Assembly: GCA_964561105.1 (NCBI GenBank)
Contig: CAZLOH010000025.1
Location: forward strand, 1 to 64,000
DNA from: JADLHS01 sp964561105
Lineage (GTDB): Bacteria > Verrucomicrobiota > Verrucomicrobiia > Limisphaerales > JADLHS01
Length of the DNA stretch: 64,000 nucleotides
Direction: 5' to 3'
Shown: piece after piece, positions 1 to 8,793 of the stretch
Layout: every line of letters starts with the position of its first letter
How positions within the stretch are numbered: the stretch's first letter is position 1
The notes under the pieces: generated by a model
Database searches by the model: none
Told to the model about the DNA's origin: nothing
What the model saw: the letters and a program-made list of their open reading frames with translations, nothing else
Position numbers and translations under genes: made by a program

Positions 1-401
1 ATGGAAGCAATGAACCAGCCGACCTGCGGGATGCTGCTGAACACGTCGCCCAGCACGACGCGATGCACCAGAAACGCCGGCGCCACCCCAAAGGAAACCA
101 GGTCCGCCAGGGAATCGAACTCCCGCCCAAACGGACTTTCCACGCCGCCCATCCGCGCCACCCGGCCGTCGAACAAATCGAAAATGCACGCGAGCAGGAT
201 GAACCCCAGCGACACCTTGATCGGCATCCAGTTGATCACCCCTTCCGGCGACGGCACGAGATCCGCCTCGACAATCTTGGTCAGCGCCACAAAGCCGCAG
301 AACAGGTTTCCCGCCGTCAACAGATTCGGGAGGAAATAAATCTTCAGCTTCGGCTCCGCACTGTCGTCGTTCGCGGACGGAGGCTTGGAATCGGTCGCCA
401 T
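1..401 (-). CDS. pssA: CDP-diacylglycerol--serine O-phosphatidyltransferase, N-terminal part
   Basis: This membrane enzyme joins CDP-diacylglycerol and L-serine to make phosphatidylserine. The gene runs off the window's left edge, so only the first 133 residues are present, starting from an ATG at 399-401. The CDP-alcohol phosphatidyltransferase signature is visible: DLFDGRVAR followed by GREFDSLAD, giving the D-x2-DG-x2-AR-x8-G-x3-D-x3-D pattern. Hydrophobic stretches (NLLTAGNLFCGFVAL and VSLGFILLACIFDLF) fit the family's first membrane helices. It lies 10 bp downstream of psd on the same strand, so the two form an operon for phosphatidylethanolamine synthesis. The identification is firm; the C-terminal half cannot be judged. 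Confidence 0.93.
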   Translation of the reverse strand, partial: MATDSKPPSANDDSAEPKLKIYFLPNLLTAGNLFCGFVALTKIVEADLVPSPEGVINWMPIKVSLGFILLACIFDLFDGRVARMGGVESPFGREFDSLADLVSFGVAPAFLVHRVVLGDVFSSIPQVGWFIAS

Positions 402-411
402 AAATTTCTCT

Positions 412-1098
412 TCAGTTCAGCGTGGCCAGCACCGTTTCGCCGCCGACCATTTTGTCGCCCAGCTTGACCTGGAGGATGGCGGTCAACGGCAGGTACACAT
501 CCGCGCGCGAACCGAATTGCACCAGGCTGATGCGTTCGCCGGCGGCGACCCGCTCGCCCGCCGCCGCCCAGACGTTGATGCGCCGCGCAATCAATCCGGC
601 GATCAGCCGCACCCCGAGTTTCTGCTCCGGCGCTTCGGCGGGAACAAAGCCCAGCAGGACATTCTCGTTGAACGTGCCGCAATCGCTGCGGGTGGCGCTG
701 AGAAATTGTCCCGCGCGATGCTTGTGAAAAACCAACTGCCCGCTCAGGGGCGCGTTCTGCACGTGAACATCAAACACGTTCAAGAAAATGGAAACCCGCT
801 TGCATTGGCCGCCCATGAATTCCGGTTCGCTCGTTTCATCCACCACGTCCACGGTTCCGTGAGCCGGGGCGAGCACGAGTTTCTTCCCCTCGGGCACGCG
901 GGCGTCCGGATCGCGGAAAAAATTGAGGGTGAAAATGGCGAACAACACCCACAACACCCCGAGGATGGTCGTCAGGCCAAGGATGAATCCGCCGATCTTG
1001 TGCGCGAGAAACCCGACCAGCAACAACACCAGCACCGCTCCCAGCGAAAAACAGATGATCCGCAACCCGGCCGCCCGCGCCTTGCCCGCATGTTTCAT
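412..1098 (-). CDS. psd: phosphatidylserine decarboxylase, short proenzyme type
   Basis: It decarboxylates phosphatidylserine to phosphatidylethanolamine. The 228-residue protein has two N-terminal membrane segments (about residues 11-32 and 34-60), then a soluble domain. FGSRADVYLP near the C-terminus contains the Gly-Ser pair (Ser about 197) where the proenzyme cuts itself to create the pyruvoyl group; this GSR form is typical of the short bacterial/archaeal type rather than the LGST form of E. coli. HVQNAPLSG matches the family's conserved HVHRAPxxG region. The start is the ATG at 1096-1098. pssA follows after 10 bp, so substrate-making and substrate-using enzymes are co-transcribed, with psd first. 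Confidence 0.93.
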   Translation of the reverse strand: MKHAGKARAAGLRIICFSLGAVLVLLLVGFLAHKIGGFILGLTTILGVLWVLFAIFTLNFFRDPDARVPEGKKLVLAPAHGTVDVVDETSEPEFMGGQCKRVSIFLNVFDVHVQNAPLSGQLVFHKHRAGQFLSATRSDCGTFNENVLLGFVPAEAPEQKLGVRLIAGLIARRINVWAAAGERVAAGERISLVQFGSRADVYLPLTAILQVKLGDKMVGGETVLATLN

Positions 1099-1160
1099 GC
1101 GGCCAAGGTAAGGACGCCCCGGGAGCGTTCAAAGAACAAAATCCGCGCGCCAGCGACCTG

Positions 1161-1323
1161 GCGCATCTTGACACGGCGCGGAGCGCGGCTGTGTGCGCAG
1201 CACCAGCCGCAGCGGCGCAAAACATGGGCCGCAGTAATTCGCCAAGCGGATTTGAGGTTGGCACGCGCTGCGGCTGGTCGAGGACGACACAGCCGCGCTC
1301 CGCGCCCATTCCAGTTCGAGGCA
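1161..1323 (+). repeat. dispersed nested-palindrome repeat, copy 1
   Basis: This non-coding element between psd and the TauE gene has a second copy in opposite orientation at 24911-25070. It contains a perfect 19-base inverted repeat (1176-1194 with 1287-1305) enclosing a second 13-base one (1202-1214 with 1266-1278), so a transcript could fold into one long interrupted hairpin. Matches to copy 2 include the end GCGCATCTTGACAC, the segment around ATTCGCCAA and the segment GCTGCGGCTGGTCGAGGACG. No open frame inside looks like a protein. Confidence 0.8.
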
Positions 1324-1370
1324 GCGTCAAGCTGCGCTCCCAGCGACCCGCACTCGAATCGCGTAACCGT

Positions 1371-2108
1371 TTATCGGAGCCATAACATCCGCCCGCCCGC
1401 GACCACGAGCACGGCCGCCAGCAGCCGCCGGATCGTCACTGGCGCAAGGTGGTGGCTGCCGAGTTCCGCTCCGATCCATCCCCCCGCCAAAGCCGCCGGC
1501 GCCCACCAGACGATTTCGGACGGGATGTTTTTCACGCTCGCCAGGTGTCCCAGCAATCCGCTCGCCGAGTTCACCCAGATGAACGCCACGGAAACACCCG
1601 CCGCCTTGCGCGCGTCCGCCCACCCGAGCAACAGCAACAACGGACTGAGAAAAATGCCGCCGCCCACACCGGTCAACCCGGAGAGCAGCCCCAGCCCGGC
1701 GCCCAGCCCCAGCGCCGGCAGCAGCGGGACGGGTTTGGCGACAGCGCCGGCGGACGCCGGCCGCTGGAACGCCAGCCACCACGCGGCGAACAGCAGGATG
1801 GCCCCGAGCAGGATGCGATACGCCGGGAGCGGCAGGTTCAGCGCGCCGCCGGCAAACGCGCACGGAATGGACAGCAGCGCGAACGGCCAGAAAATGTTTC
1901 CCGCGAAATGACCGGCCCGCGCAAAGCGAATCGTGCCCACCGTGGCGACCACCAGACTGAGGGCGAGCGCGGTGGGTTTCATCATCGCGGGCGATAAATT
2001 GAACAGCGCCATGGCGGCGAGGAAACCCGAAGCGCCGCCCTGCCCGACCGCCGCGTAAAGCAGGGCGGCCAGAAAGATGAGCAGCGCGAGCAGCAAGGTG
2101 TCGGTCAT
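1371..2108 (-). CDS. TauE/SafE-family membrane permease
   Basis: A 245-residue, very hydrophobic protein of the sulfite exporter TauE/SafE family, which moves small anions such as sulfite or organosulfur compounds across the inner membrane; the substrate here is unknown. About seven to eight membrane segments can be seen. The two family repeats show as AAVGQGGASGFLAAMALF near the N-terminus and SGLTGVGGGIFLSPLLLLLG in the middle. The frame is open upstream to 2255, but that extension is arginine-rich and unlike the family, so the start is placed at the ATG at 2106-2108 (MTDTLLLALL). It lies 43 bp downstream of the next minus-strand gene and may be co-transcribed with it. Confidence 0.88.
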   Translation of the reverse strand: MTDTLLLALLIFLAALLYAAVGQGGASGFLAAMALFNLSPAMMKPTALALSLVVATVGTIRFARAGHFAGNIFWPFALLSIPCAFAGGALNLPLPAYRILLGAILLFAAWWLAFQRPASAGAVAKPVPLLPALGLGAGLGLLSGLTGVGGGIFLSPLLLLLGWADARKAAGVSVAFIWVNSASGLLGHLASVKNIPSEIVWWAPAALAGGWIGAELGSHHLAPVTIRRLLAAVLVVAGGRMLWLR

Positions 2109-2151
2109 CGGCGGGCCAGGGCAACTGGAGCCATCTTCTCGTTCGGCCGGC

Positions 2152-2559
2152 TCAAACCGGCGACGGCGGTTGAAGGAGACGGACGAGCAACGGGATGTTG
2201 GCCTGCACCTGGCCGTCGAACAGCACGTCCATCGAGTACAGGCCGGCCTGCGCAAACTTCAACTGTTGGATGTTGAGCACGTAGTTGCGAGTGCCGAAGT
2301 GCATGTCCACTGGCAGCGTGACTTCCACCGGGATTTCAATGGGCGGCATGATCGAACGTCCGTCCGCGTCCACGAAGTTGAGCTTCAATTGCCGGACGCC
2401 CTCGTCGGCGCTCGAGAAAGTGACCCGCAGGGCCACGGCGCATTGCGGATGGGCGGCGGGCAGTTCGCGCGCATAGATGGTGTCGAACGCGCCGAGCAGG
2501 TTGAGCTTGCCGTTGTCGTCGGTTGCGGCGTCGCACAGGACGGCCACTTGAATGTTCAT
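2152..2559 (-). CDS. small DUF6941-like protein of unknown function
   Basis: A 135-residue soluble protein starting MNIQVAVLCDAATDDNGKLN and continuing with a LGAFDTIYARELPAAHPQ segment. This opening is typical of the DUF6941 family, whose function is not known to me. The rest is predicted mostly beta strand, with ratios of charged and aliphatic residues normal for a compact cytoplasmic domain and no signal peptide. An upstream extension to 2643 is open, but the family's proteins begin at the MNIQVAVLCD position, so the ATG at 2557-2559 was chosen. It reads toward the TauE-type permease. The family assignment is from memory and moderately sure. Confidence 0.7.
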   Translation of the reverse strand: MNIQVAVLCDAATDDNGKLNLLGAFDTIYARELPAAHPQCAVALRVTFSSADEGVRQLKLNFVDADGRSIMPPIEIPVEVTLPVDMHFGTRNYVLNIQQLKFAQAGLYSMDVLFDGQVQANIPLLVRLLQPPSPV

Positions 2560-2677
2560 GCGAGAGACAGGAAGCCATGAAATCACCGGTTTGGCACGAA
2601 AACTTTTCAGGTCGGACCGGCATGAAATCGTTGGCCCGGTCACGGCGAGCTTGTAGATTCAAAACCATTTGATCACC

Positions 2678-3688
2678 ATGAAGACCATCCTCACCACCCT
2701 GTGGCTGACTGCGCTCCTGCCCGCGTTCGCGCAAACCTCCAAACCCCTCGTCATTGCGCATCGCGGGGCCAGCGGCTATCTGCCCGAACACACGCTCGCG
2801 GCCAAGACGCTCGCGTACGCCCAGGGCACGGATTTTCTGGAGCAGGACGTGGTGCTCACCAAGGACGACGTGCCGGTGGTGATGCACGACAACCAGTTGG
2901 AAACGATCTGCGACGTGGCGGCGCGTTTCCCGGAACGCAAGCGGGCGGACGGGCATTATTACACGCTGGATTTTACCCTGGCGGAAATCAAACAGTTGCA
3001 CGCGCACGAACGCGTCAACCCCAAGACGGGTCAACCGGTGTTTCCCGACCGGTTTCCGCTGGGCTGGTCTTCCTTCCAGATTCCGACCCTGGAGGAGGAG
3101 CTGCAGCTCATTCAGGGATTGAACAAGACCCTGGGCCGGGTGGCCGGCATTTACCCGGAAATCAAAGCGCCGGCCTGGCATCGCCGGCAGGGGCACGACA
3201 TCAGCAAAATTGTGCTGCCCATCCTGCGCCGCTACGGTTACGCCACAAAATCGGACCCGTGCTGGGTTCAATGCTTCGAGGTGGAGGAGGTCAAACGCAT
3301 CCGCGCGGAATTAGGCTGGCAGGGCAATTTGTTGCTGCTGTTGGGTTCGGGCAATAGACGCCCTGACGGCACCTGGGGCGACCGGTGGTTCACTCCGGCG
3401 GGTCTGGCCGAGGTGGCGACGTTTGCCAATGGCATTGGTCCGTCCCTCGGGGCGATTGTTGCCGGCTCGTCGCGCGGCGACCGCCAGATCACGGACCTCG
3501 TAGCGAACGCTCACGCGGCGAAATTGGTGGTGCATCCCTACACGTTGCGCGCGGACGATCTGCCCAGGTTCGCAAACTCGATGGACGACGCGCTGACCGT
3601 CCTCTTCACGGAAGCGGGCGTTGACGGGCTGTTCACTGATTTTCCCGATACCGCAGTTCAATGGCTCCACACGCACGAGAAGCATTGA
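2678..3688 (+). CDS. glpQ: secreted glycerophosphodiester phosphodiesterase
   Basis: It hydrolyses glycerophosphodiesters to sn-glycerol 3-phosphate and an alcohol, probably in the periplasm. The 336-residue protein opens with a signal peptide (MKTILTTLWLTALLPAFAQ). The GDPD catalytic features follow: AHRGASGYLPEHT with the HRG motif and first metal-binding Glu, then EQDVVLTKDDVPVVMHD with the E-x-D pair and catalytic His. YPEIKAP supplies the later conserved Glu, and DGLFTDFPDTA is the usual C-terminal motif. Length and order match periplasmic GlpQ rather than cytoplasmic UgpQ. The start is the ATG at 2678. It converges on the oxidoreductase gene at 3840 with a hairpin between them. Confidence 0.92.
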   Translation: MKTILTTLWLTALLPAFAQTSKPLVIAHRGASGYLPEHTLAAKTLAYAQGTDFLEQDVVLTKDDVPVVMHDNQLETICDVAARFPERKRADGHYYTLDFTLAEIKQLHAHERVNPKTGQPVFPDRFPLGWSSFQIPTLEEELQLIQGLNKTLGRVAGIYPEIKAPAWHRRQGHDISKIVLPILRRYGYATKSDPCWVQCFEVEEVKRIRAELGWQGNLLLLLGSGNRRPDGTWGDRWFTPAGLAEVATFANGIGPSLGAIVAGSSRGDRQITDLVANAHAAKLVVHPYTLRADDLPRFANSMDDALTVLFTEAGVDGLFTDFPDTAVQWLHTHEKH

Positions 3689-3778
3689 GAGGGCGATGGC
3701 GGATGAAAGTCGAGCGGTGGCCTGCTGGCGGCTGCGGCCCGCGACACCGGGGAGCGGTGTGGGATGAACGTAAATAAT

Positions 3779-3813
3779 TTCGCCCCCGGCGGAAGGTGTC
3801 CGCCGGGGGCGAA
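3779..3813. terminator. hairpin between convergent genes
   Basis: A 15-bp perfect inverted repeat (3779-3793 and 3799-3813) with a 5-base loop lies between the convergent ends of glpQ and the Gfo/Idh gene. It is GC-rich and could end transcription from both sides, although no clean T-run follows on the plus strand; on the minus strand a short AT-rich AAATTATTT follows. Confidence 0.6.
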
Positions 3814-3839
3814 TAGTTGCGTACGAGCTTTTCTCAGGC

Positions 3840-5276
3840 TCAGGCGTCCCAGCCGCGACGGTTGTGGCGGCGGACGAACTGGGCGGCGTTTGGCAGGTTC
3901 GTGGATTTCATGTTCGGACCGTCCCAATCCATCCGATGACCTTCGCCAACCCGGAGGGCAATGCAGCCCAGCAGGATGATTTCCGTGAGGTAGGCCGCGA
4001 TGTCGAAGTTCGAGTAGGCGGGTGCGCCACCTTGCATCATGCGGAACCACTCGGCCTTCTGGCGCTGGTCGCCGTTGCTGACACCTTCGTTGCGCGGGAT
4101 GGTAACGGGCACCGCCTTGCAGGCTTCGTGTTTGTCGCCGGCGATCATTTCATCCTGCCCCTTCATGGCCACGAAGAAGCGAGCGCCATAGTCGTCCGGG
4201 GAGAACAGTTTCCCCTTGTCGCCGATAATCAGCGCGCCCGAGGTGGGCAAGGTGCCCATGGTGCTGACGATTTCGCGAGTGGTGTCCACGTCCGGGCGCA
4301 ACGGTTTGAGCGGGTCTCCGGGATTGCCGTCATACCACCAGAACTTCATCGGCGGCAAGCCTTCGCGTTCGGGAAACTCGAAGCGCAGGCGCGACGTTTT
4401 CGGGAAGGTTTCCGGATAAACGCGGGAGTCAATCTCGCACTCCACCACGTTCGGATAGCCCATTTTGCAGGCGCGGAACGGCATGTTGACCGTATGGCAG
4501 GCCATGTCGCCAAGCGCGCCGGTACCGAAATCGTACCAGCCGCGCCACTTGAAGGTTTCATAGACATCCTTCTTGAAGGGCCGCACTGCCGCCGGTCCGA
4601 GCCAGCAATCCCAGTTGAGATTTTTCGGCACGGGGTCCGATCCCGGCGGACGATCCAGCGCCTGGGGCCAGACCGGCCGATTGGTCCAGACATGCACTTC
4701 CAGCGGTTTGCCGATCACGCCGGCCTGGATGACTTCGACCGCGCGGCGCAGACCGTCCTCGGCCGAGCCTTGATTCCCCATCTGGGTGGCGAGTTTTTTC
4801 TCCGCCGCCAGCCGGCGCAAGGTGCGTGCTTCGTACACCGTCTGTGTGAGCGGCTTCTGACAGTAAACGTGTTTGCCCAACGTCATGGCGCGAATGGCGG
4901 CCTGACCATGGTTATGGTCCGGGGTCGAAATCGTCACGGCGTCAAACGACTTGCCCATCTCGTCGAACAATTTGCGGTAGTCTTGAAACTGTTTGGCCTG
5001 GGGAAATTCTTTCGCTTTCTTGTCCAGGGTGTGCTGGTCCACATCGCAGATGGCCACAATGTTGCCGCCGCAGGCCGCCGCCTGGGTGCTGTCGCTGTCC
5101 CCTTTGCCACCCACGCCGATGCAGGCGATGTTGATGCGATCGTTAGCCCCCAGAACCCGGCCGATGTAGGGGAAGGTGAACGCGGCCGCTCCCGCTGCCA
5201 GTGAAGTGCGACGCATAAACTGGCGACGCGACAATAAACCGCTTTCGCGGTCGAAAGATTGATTTTGTGTTTGCAT
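3840..5276 (-). CDS. Tat-exported Gfo/Idh/MocA family oxidoreductase
   Basis: A 478-residue NAD(P)-dependent oxidoreductase of the type abundant in Verrucomicrobiota and Planctomycetota, acting on sugars or sugar derivatives; the substrate cannot be read from sequence. The N-terminus carries a twin-arginine signal (SRRQFMRRTS then AAGAAAFTFPYIG), so the folded, cofactor-bearing protein is exported to the periplasm. The Rossmann motif follows at about residue 50 (IACIGVGGKGDSD), then ISTPDHNH and the catalytic-lysine motif YCQKPLT. The C-terminal dimerisation domain includes YDFGTGALGDMACH. No partner gene is adjacent: glpQ converges from one side and the OYE gene diverges from the other. Confidence 0.9.
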   Translation of the reverse strand: MQTQNQSFDRESGLLSRRQFMRRTSLAAGAAAFTFPYIGRVLGANDRINIACIGVGGKGDSDSTQAAACGGNIVAICDVDQHTLDKKAKEFPQAKQFQDYRKLFDEMGKSFDAVTISTPDHNHGQAAIRAMTLGKHVYCQKPLTQTVYEARTLRRLAAEKKLATQMGNQGSAEDGLRRAVEVIQAGVIGKPLEVHVWTNRPVWPQALDRPPGSDPVPKNLNWDCWLGPAAVRPFKKDVYETFKWRGWYDFGTGALGDMACHTVNMPFRACKMGYPNVVECEIDSRVYPETFPKTSRLRFEFPEREGLPPMKFWWYDGNPGDPLKPLRPDVDTTREIVSTMGTLPTSGALIIGDKGKLFSPDDYGARFFVAMKGQDEMIAGDKHEACKAVPVTIPRNEGVSNGDQRQKAEWFRMMQGGAPAYSNFDIAAYLTEIILLGCIALRVGEGHRMDWDGPNMKSTNLPNAAQFVRRHNRRGWDA

Positions 5277-5435
5277 GAATTGAGTTAACGCCCGCCGGGG
5301 TTTCTTTTCAACATGAAAATTTGAGGAGCGAAACCAGGATCCGCATTTTCGCGATGATCGGCCGGCCGCTGATGTTTGTTTCCCGGCGAGCTTTCACTGC
5401 TTGCGTGCCAATCGGTTCACCTCTATGTAGGGCGC

Positions 5436-6524
5436 ATGGAAACCAATCCGGGCCAGGCACCGCATTTGTTTGCTCCGCTGACGATCAAAGCAGTCACCCT
5501 GCGCAATCGGATCGGCGTGTCGCCCATGTGCCAGTATTCCTCGACGGACGGCGTGGCCAACGACTGGCATCTCGTGCATCTCGGGGCGCGCGCCGTGGGG
5601 GGCGCAGGTTTGGTTATCGCCGAGGCCACGGCGGTTTCGCCGGAAGGCCGAATCTCACCCGGGGACGCGGGCCTCTGGGCGGACCAGCACGTTGAGCCTG
5701 TCGCGCGCATCAACCGTTTCGTCAAACAACACGGAGCCGTGCCGGGCATGCAGCTCGCGCACGCCGGGCGCAAGGCTTCGGCTTCGCGGCCTTGGGAAGG
5801 CGATGCGCACCTGGCGGACGACCAAGGCGGTTGGCCAACCCTGGCGCCCAGCGCTCTGAGCTTTGGAGCCAAGCTCCCCAAGGTGCCGCGCGCCATGACC
5901 GAGGCCGATATCCGGCGCGTGCAGGCCGAGTTCGTGGCGGCGACCCGGCGCTCCCTGGCGGCGGAGGTCGAGTGGCTGGAATTGCATTTCGCGCATGGTT
6001 ACTTGGCGCATGAGTTTTTGTCGCCACTCGCCAATCAGCGCACGGACACTTACGGCGGGAGTCTGGACAATCGCCTCCGGTTCGCGTTGGAGACGACGCG
6101 CGCGGTGCGCGCCGTGTGGCCGGAGCGGTTGCCGCTGGCGGTGCGGTTGTCCTGCACGGATTGGGCGCCGGGCGGGTGGGACATCGAGCAAAGCATCGAA
6201 CTGTCGCGCCGACTCAAGACGGAGGGTGTGGACCTGATTGATTGTAGTTCCGGCGCGGTCGTTCCGGGAGAGAAGATTCCCGTCGCGCCTGGATTTCAAG
6301 TGCCCTTCGCCGAGCGTATTCGTCGCGAAGCGGGCATTGCGACGGCGGCCGTGGGTTGCATCACCGAACCCCGGCAAGCGGACGACATCGTCCGCAGCGG
6401 ACAGGCGGACCTGGTGCTGCTCGCGCGGGCGTTTCTGCGCGACCCGTATTGGCCGGCTCATGCGGCAAAGAGCCTCGGACAAAAAATTTCGCATCCGCCG
6501 GTGCAGTATGGCCGCGCGTGGTGA
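5436..6524 (+). CDS. old yellow enzyme-family NADH:flavin oxidoreductase (YqjM-like)
   Basis: A 362-residue FMN-containing reductase that transfers hydride from NAD(P)H to activated C=C bonds; physiological substrates of the family are rarely known. The cysteine of MCQYSS (Cys32) is the one that binds near FMN in YqjM-type enzymes and places it in the thermophilic-like class. The substrate-binding region ELHFAHGYLAHEFLSPL followed by NQRTDTYGGS is the family signature, and PVAPGFQVPFAERIR and DLVLLARAFLRDPYW complete the barrel. The start is the ATG at 5436, which gives the normal family N-terminus (HLFAPLTIKAVTLRNRI). It stands alone between a divergent and a co-directional gene. Confidence 0.9.
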   Translation: METNPGQAPHLFAPLTIKAVTLRNRIGVSPMCQYSSTDGVANDWHLVHLGARAVGGAGLVIAEATAVSPEGRISPGDAGLWADQHVEPVARINRFVKQHGAVPGMQLAHAGRKASASRPWEGDAHLADDQGGWPTLAPSALSFGAKLPKVPRAMTEADIRRVQAEFVAATRRSLAAEVEWLELHFAHGYLAHEFLSPLANQRTDTYGGSLDNRLRFALETTRAVRAVWPERLPLAVRLSCTDWAPGGWDIEQSIELSRRLKTEGVDLIDCSSGAVVPGEKIPVAPGFQVPFAERIRREAGIATAAVGCITEPRQADDIVRSGQADLVLLARAFLRDPYWPAHAAKSLGQKISHPPVQYGRAW

Positions 6525-6625
6525 ACGTCGGTTTGAAAACCCAATTTTCGAGCGCAACGAGCCGTCGCCAATCTGACAGGTCAACCGAATGTTAGCCCCC
6601 CGTTCAACCAGCCCGAAAAACTGAT

Positions 6626-8668
6626 ATGAATGTCAACCAAAGCGCCCTTCGCCGTGCGTGGGCAAGAAGCATTTTGCTGCTCATAGTTTTGGCGACCTTG
6701 GACGCGACCAGCCGTGTCCGGGCGGAGGACTCGATATACTACCGCGATCTCTTTCCCGACACCTGGGTGGCGCAGGATGCCATCGGTCGGAACATGCCGA
6801 CTTATTCCGTGGTGGGACCGGTCAAACGCGACCAGCGGCGCGTAGTGGGTATTTTCTACATCACCTGGCACAGCGATTCGCAACACAACCTCAAGCATCC
6901 GTATGCCGCGGATGTCAGCCGGGTGCTGGCCAGCGATCCATCAGCGCGGCTGGATGCCAAACATCCGCTGTGGACCGAAGGTTCCTATCATTGGGGCGAG
7001 CCCGAACTTGGCTACTTTTTGAGCAAGGACGAATACGTCATCCGCAAAGACATGTCCATGCTCGCCGATGCCGGGGTGGATGTCCTGGTGATGGATGTCA
7101 CCAACGCGGTCCGCTATTGGGACGAGTGGGCGGTGGTCTTTGCGGTGATGGAAAAGATGCGCGCCGAAGGCAACCGCGTTCCGCAATTCTGCTTCTGGGC
7201 GTTCAACGGCCCGGTGATCACGGTGGTGCAGGATTTGTACGACAAGATTTACCAGGCGGGCAAATACCCGGACCTCTGGTTTCGCTGGGACGGCAAACCG
7301 TTGTTGCTCTACAACGGCAACCCGCGCGTGGACGCCAACGGCAAAGGCGTGCCCAATCCGAATCCCCATTACGACGCCGATGCCAAAACCAACCCCAACA
7401 ATCCGCATCACGGCGATCCGGATTACACCGAGGAGTTCTACCAGGATTACACCAAGGAGGTGAAACAGTTCTTCACGCTGCGCACGATGTGGTGGGGCTA
7501 TTGGGAATGGGCCGGCCAGCGGTTTGTCGGCACCGAAGACAACTGGAGCTTCGGCCTGGACCTGGGCGACAAACACGTCGCCGCGCTGAGTCCGAATCAG
7601 TTGGTCTCGAAACACCACGGCCAGAAGGAGGAATTTCCCGTGACGCCCGCGCAACATCCGTCGAGCTTGGTGGGCAAATCCTGGACTCGGGCGAATGGCG
7701 AACCGGCTTTGAACCAATTCGACCTTCCGGAACCGACCTACGTGCCCTGGCTGGGCCGGAAGGTTGATCATCCCGAGGGCTACGGCATCTACTTCCAGCA
7801 GCGTTGGGATGAAGCGCTCCAGGGCGACCCGCAGTTTCTTTACATCAATGACTGGAACGAATGGACCGCCGGCAAGTACCCGCCGACGGGCCGGCCCACC
7901 ACCAAGTTCATGCGGCGGGACAGCACCTACTTTTTCGTGGACCAGTATAATGCCGAATTCAATCGCTGCCTCCAGCCAATGAAGGGCGGCTACACCGACA
8001 ACTACTACATGCAGATGGCGGAGAATATCCGCCGCTACAAAGGCGTCCGCCCCATCCCGGAATTGATCGGCCGACACCGGATCAAGATTGATGGAGAGTT
8101 TTCTGACTGGACCGGAGTCGAGGTCGAGTATCGCGACACCGTCGGCGACACCTTCCACCGCGACTACAACGGCTACGGCGGTCTGCATTACCGAAATGAC
8201 TCGGGGCGGAACGATCTGATCACCAGCAAGGTCGCCGTGGACGGCAGACAGATTTTTTTCTACGCGGAAACCCGGGAGCCGCTCACGCCGCACACCGGCA
8301 CCAACTGGATGCTGCTGTTGCTTGACGCCGATCAGAACCCCAACACCGGCTGGTATGGTTACGACTACGTCATCAACCAGCGAATCGTGGACGAAAAGAC
8401 AACGACTCTCCAACGTTATGCGACAAATGCTGCCGGTGGTTCGTGGATCGAAGTCGGCCGGCTGAAGTATCGGTATGCGGGCAAAGCGCTGGAGATTGCC
8501 GTCCCACGCAAACTCCTGAAATTGAAAGGCGACGCTTTCACCTTTGATTTCCATTGGTGCGACAATCCTGCTGAACTGAAAGATCCCATCTCGCTTTGCG
8601 TCAACGGAGACAGTGCCCCCAACCGGCGTTTCAATTACCGGTGTATTTGGAAGCAGAGCGGGCCTTGA
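6626..8668 (+). CDS. secreted GH99-like glycan-active protein with C-terminal binding domain
   Basis: A 680-residue secreted protein with a signal peptide (hydrophobic residues about 15-29, cleavage near RVRA-ED). The central domain resembles the GH99/GH71-like (beta/alpha)8 group: RRVVGIFYITWHSDSQ, DAGVDVLVMDVTNA, QFCFWAFN, KPLLLYNGNPR and, near residue 415, LYINDWNEWTAGKYP, which is the family's WNEW-x-x-G motif. From about residue 495 a second domain begins (IKIDGEFSDWTGVEVEY) that looks like a CBM9/DOMON-type beta-sandwich for carbohydrate binding. It is followed 125 bp later by another secreted protein and then a GH36-like enzyme on the same strand. A glycosidase role is inferred; the exact bond is unknown. 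Confidence 0.72.
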   Translation: MNVNQSALRRAWARSILLLIVLATLDATSRVRAEDSIYYRDLFPDTWVAQDAIGRNMPTYSVVGPVKRDQRRVVGIFYITWHSDSQHNLKHPYAADVSRVLASDPSARLDAKHPLWTEGSYHWGEPELGYFLSKDEYVIRKDMSMLADAGVDVLVMDVTNAVRYWDEWAVVFAVMEKMRAEGNRVPQFCFWAFNGPVITVVQDLYDKIYQAGKYPDLWFRWDGKPLLLYNGNPRVDANGKGVPNPNPHYDADAKTNPNNPHHGDPDYTEEFYQDYTKEVKQFFTLRTMWWGYWEWAGQRFVGTEDNWSFGLDLGDKHVAALSPNQLVSKHHGQKEEFPVTPAQHPSSLVGKSWTRANGEPALNQFDLPEPTYVPWLGRKVDHPEGYGIYFQQRWDEALQGDPQFLYINDWNEWTAGKYPPTGRPTTKFMRRDSTYFFVDQYNAEFNRCLQPMKGGYTDNYYMQMAENIRRYKGVRPIPELIGRHRIKIDGEFSDWTGVEVEYRDTVGDTFHRDYNGYGGLHYRNDSGRNDLITSKVAVDGRQIFFYAETREPLTPHTGTNWMLLLLDADQNPNTGWYGYDYVINQRIVDEKTTTLQRYATNAAGGSWIEVGRLKYRYAGKALEIAVPRKLLKLKGDAFTFDFHWCDNPAELKDPISLCVNGDSAPNRRFNYRCIWKQSGP

Positions 8669-8793
8669 GCGACGGCAACCTCCTCACCAATCATAGGTGT
8701 TGGCGGCGCAGAGTTGTCCGGACGAGATCGGACTGGCAGCGGACGACGGTTTCAACTTTACGCCTTCCGACCCGCCAGACATTTTGGAGTTAA

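Noticed and set aside
385..1911. Long open frame on the plus strand
   Set aside because: It runs opposite psd and the TauE-type gene and gives a Pro/Arg/Ala-rich protein with no family features; it is explained by high GC codon use.
6941..8554. 537-residue minus-strand frame opposite the GH99-like gene
   Set aside because: Biased composition without motifs; the plus-strand gene explains the coding signal.
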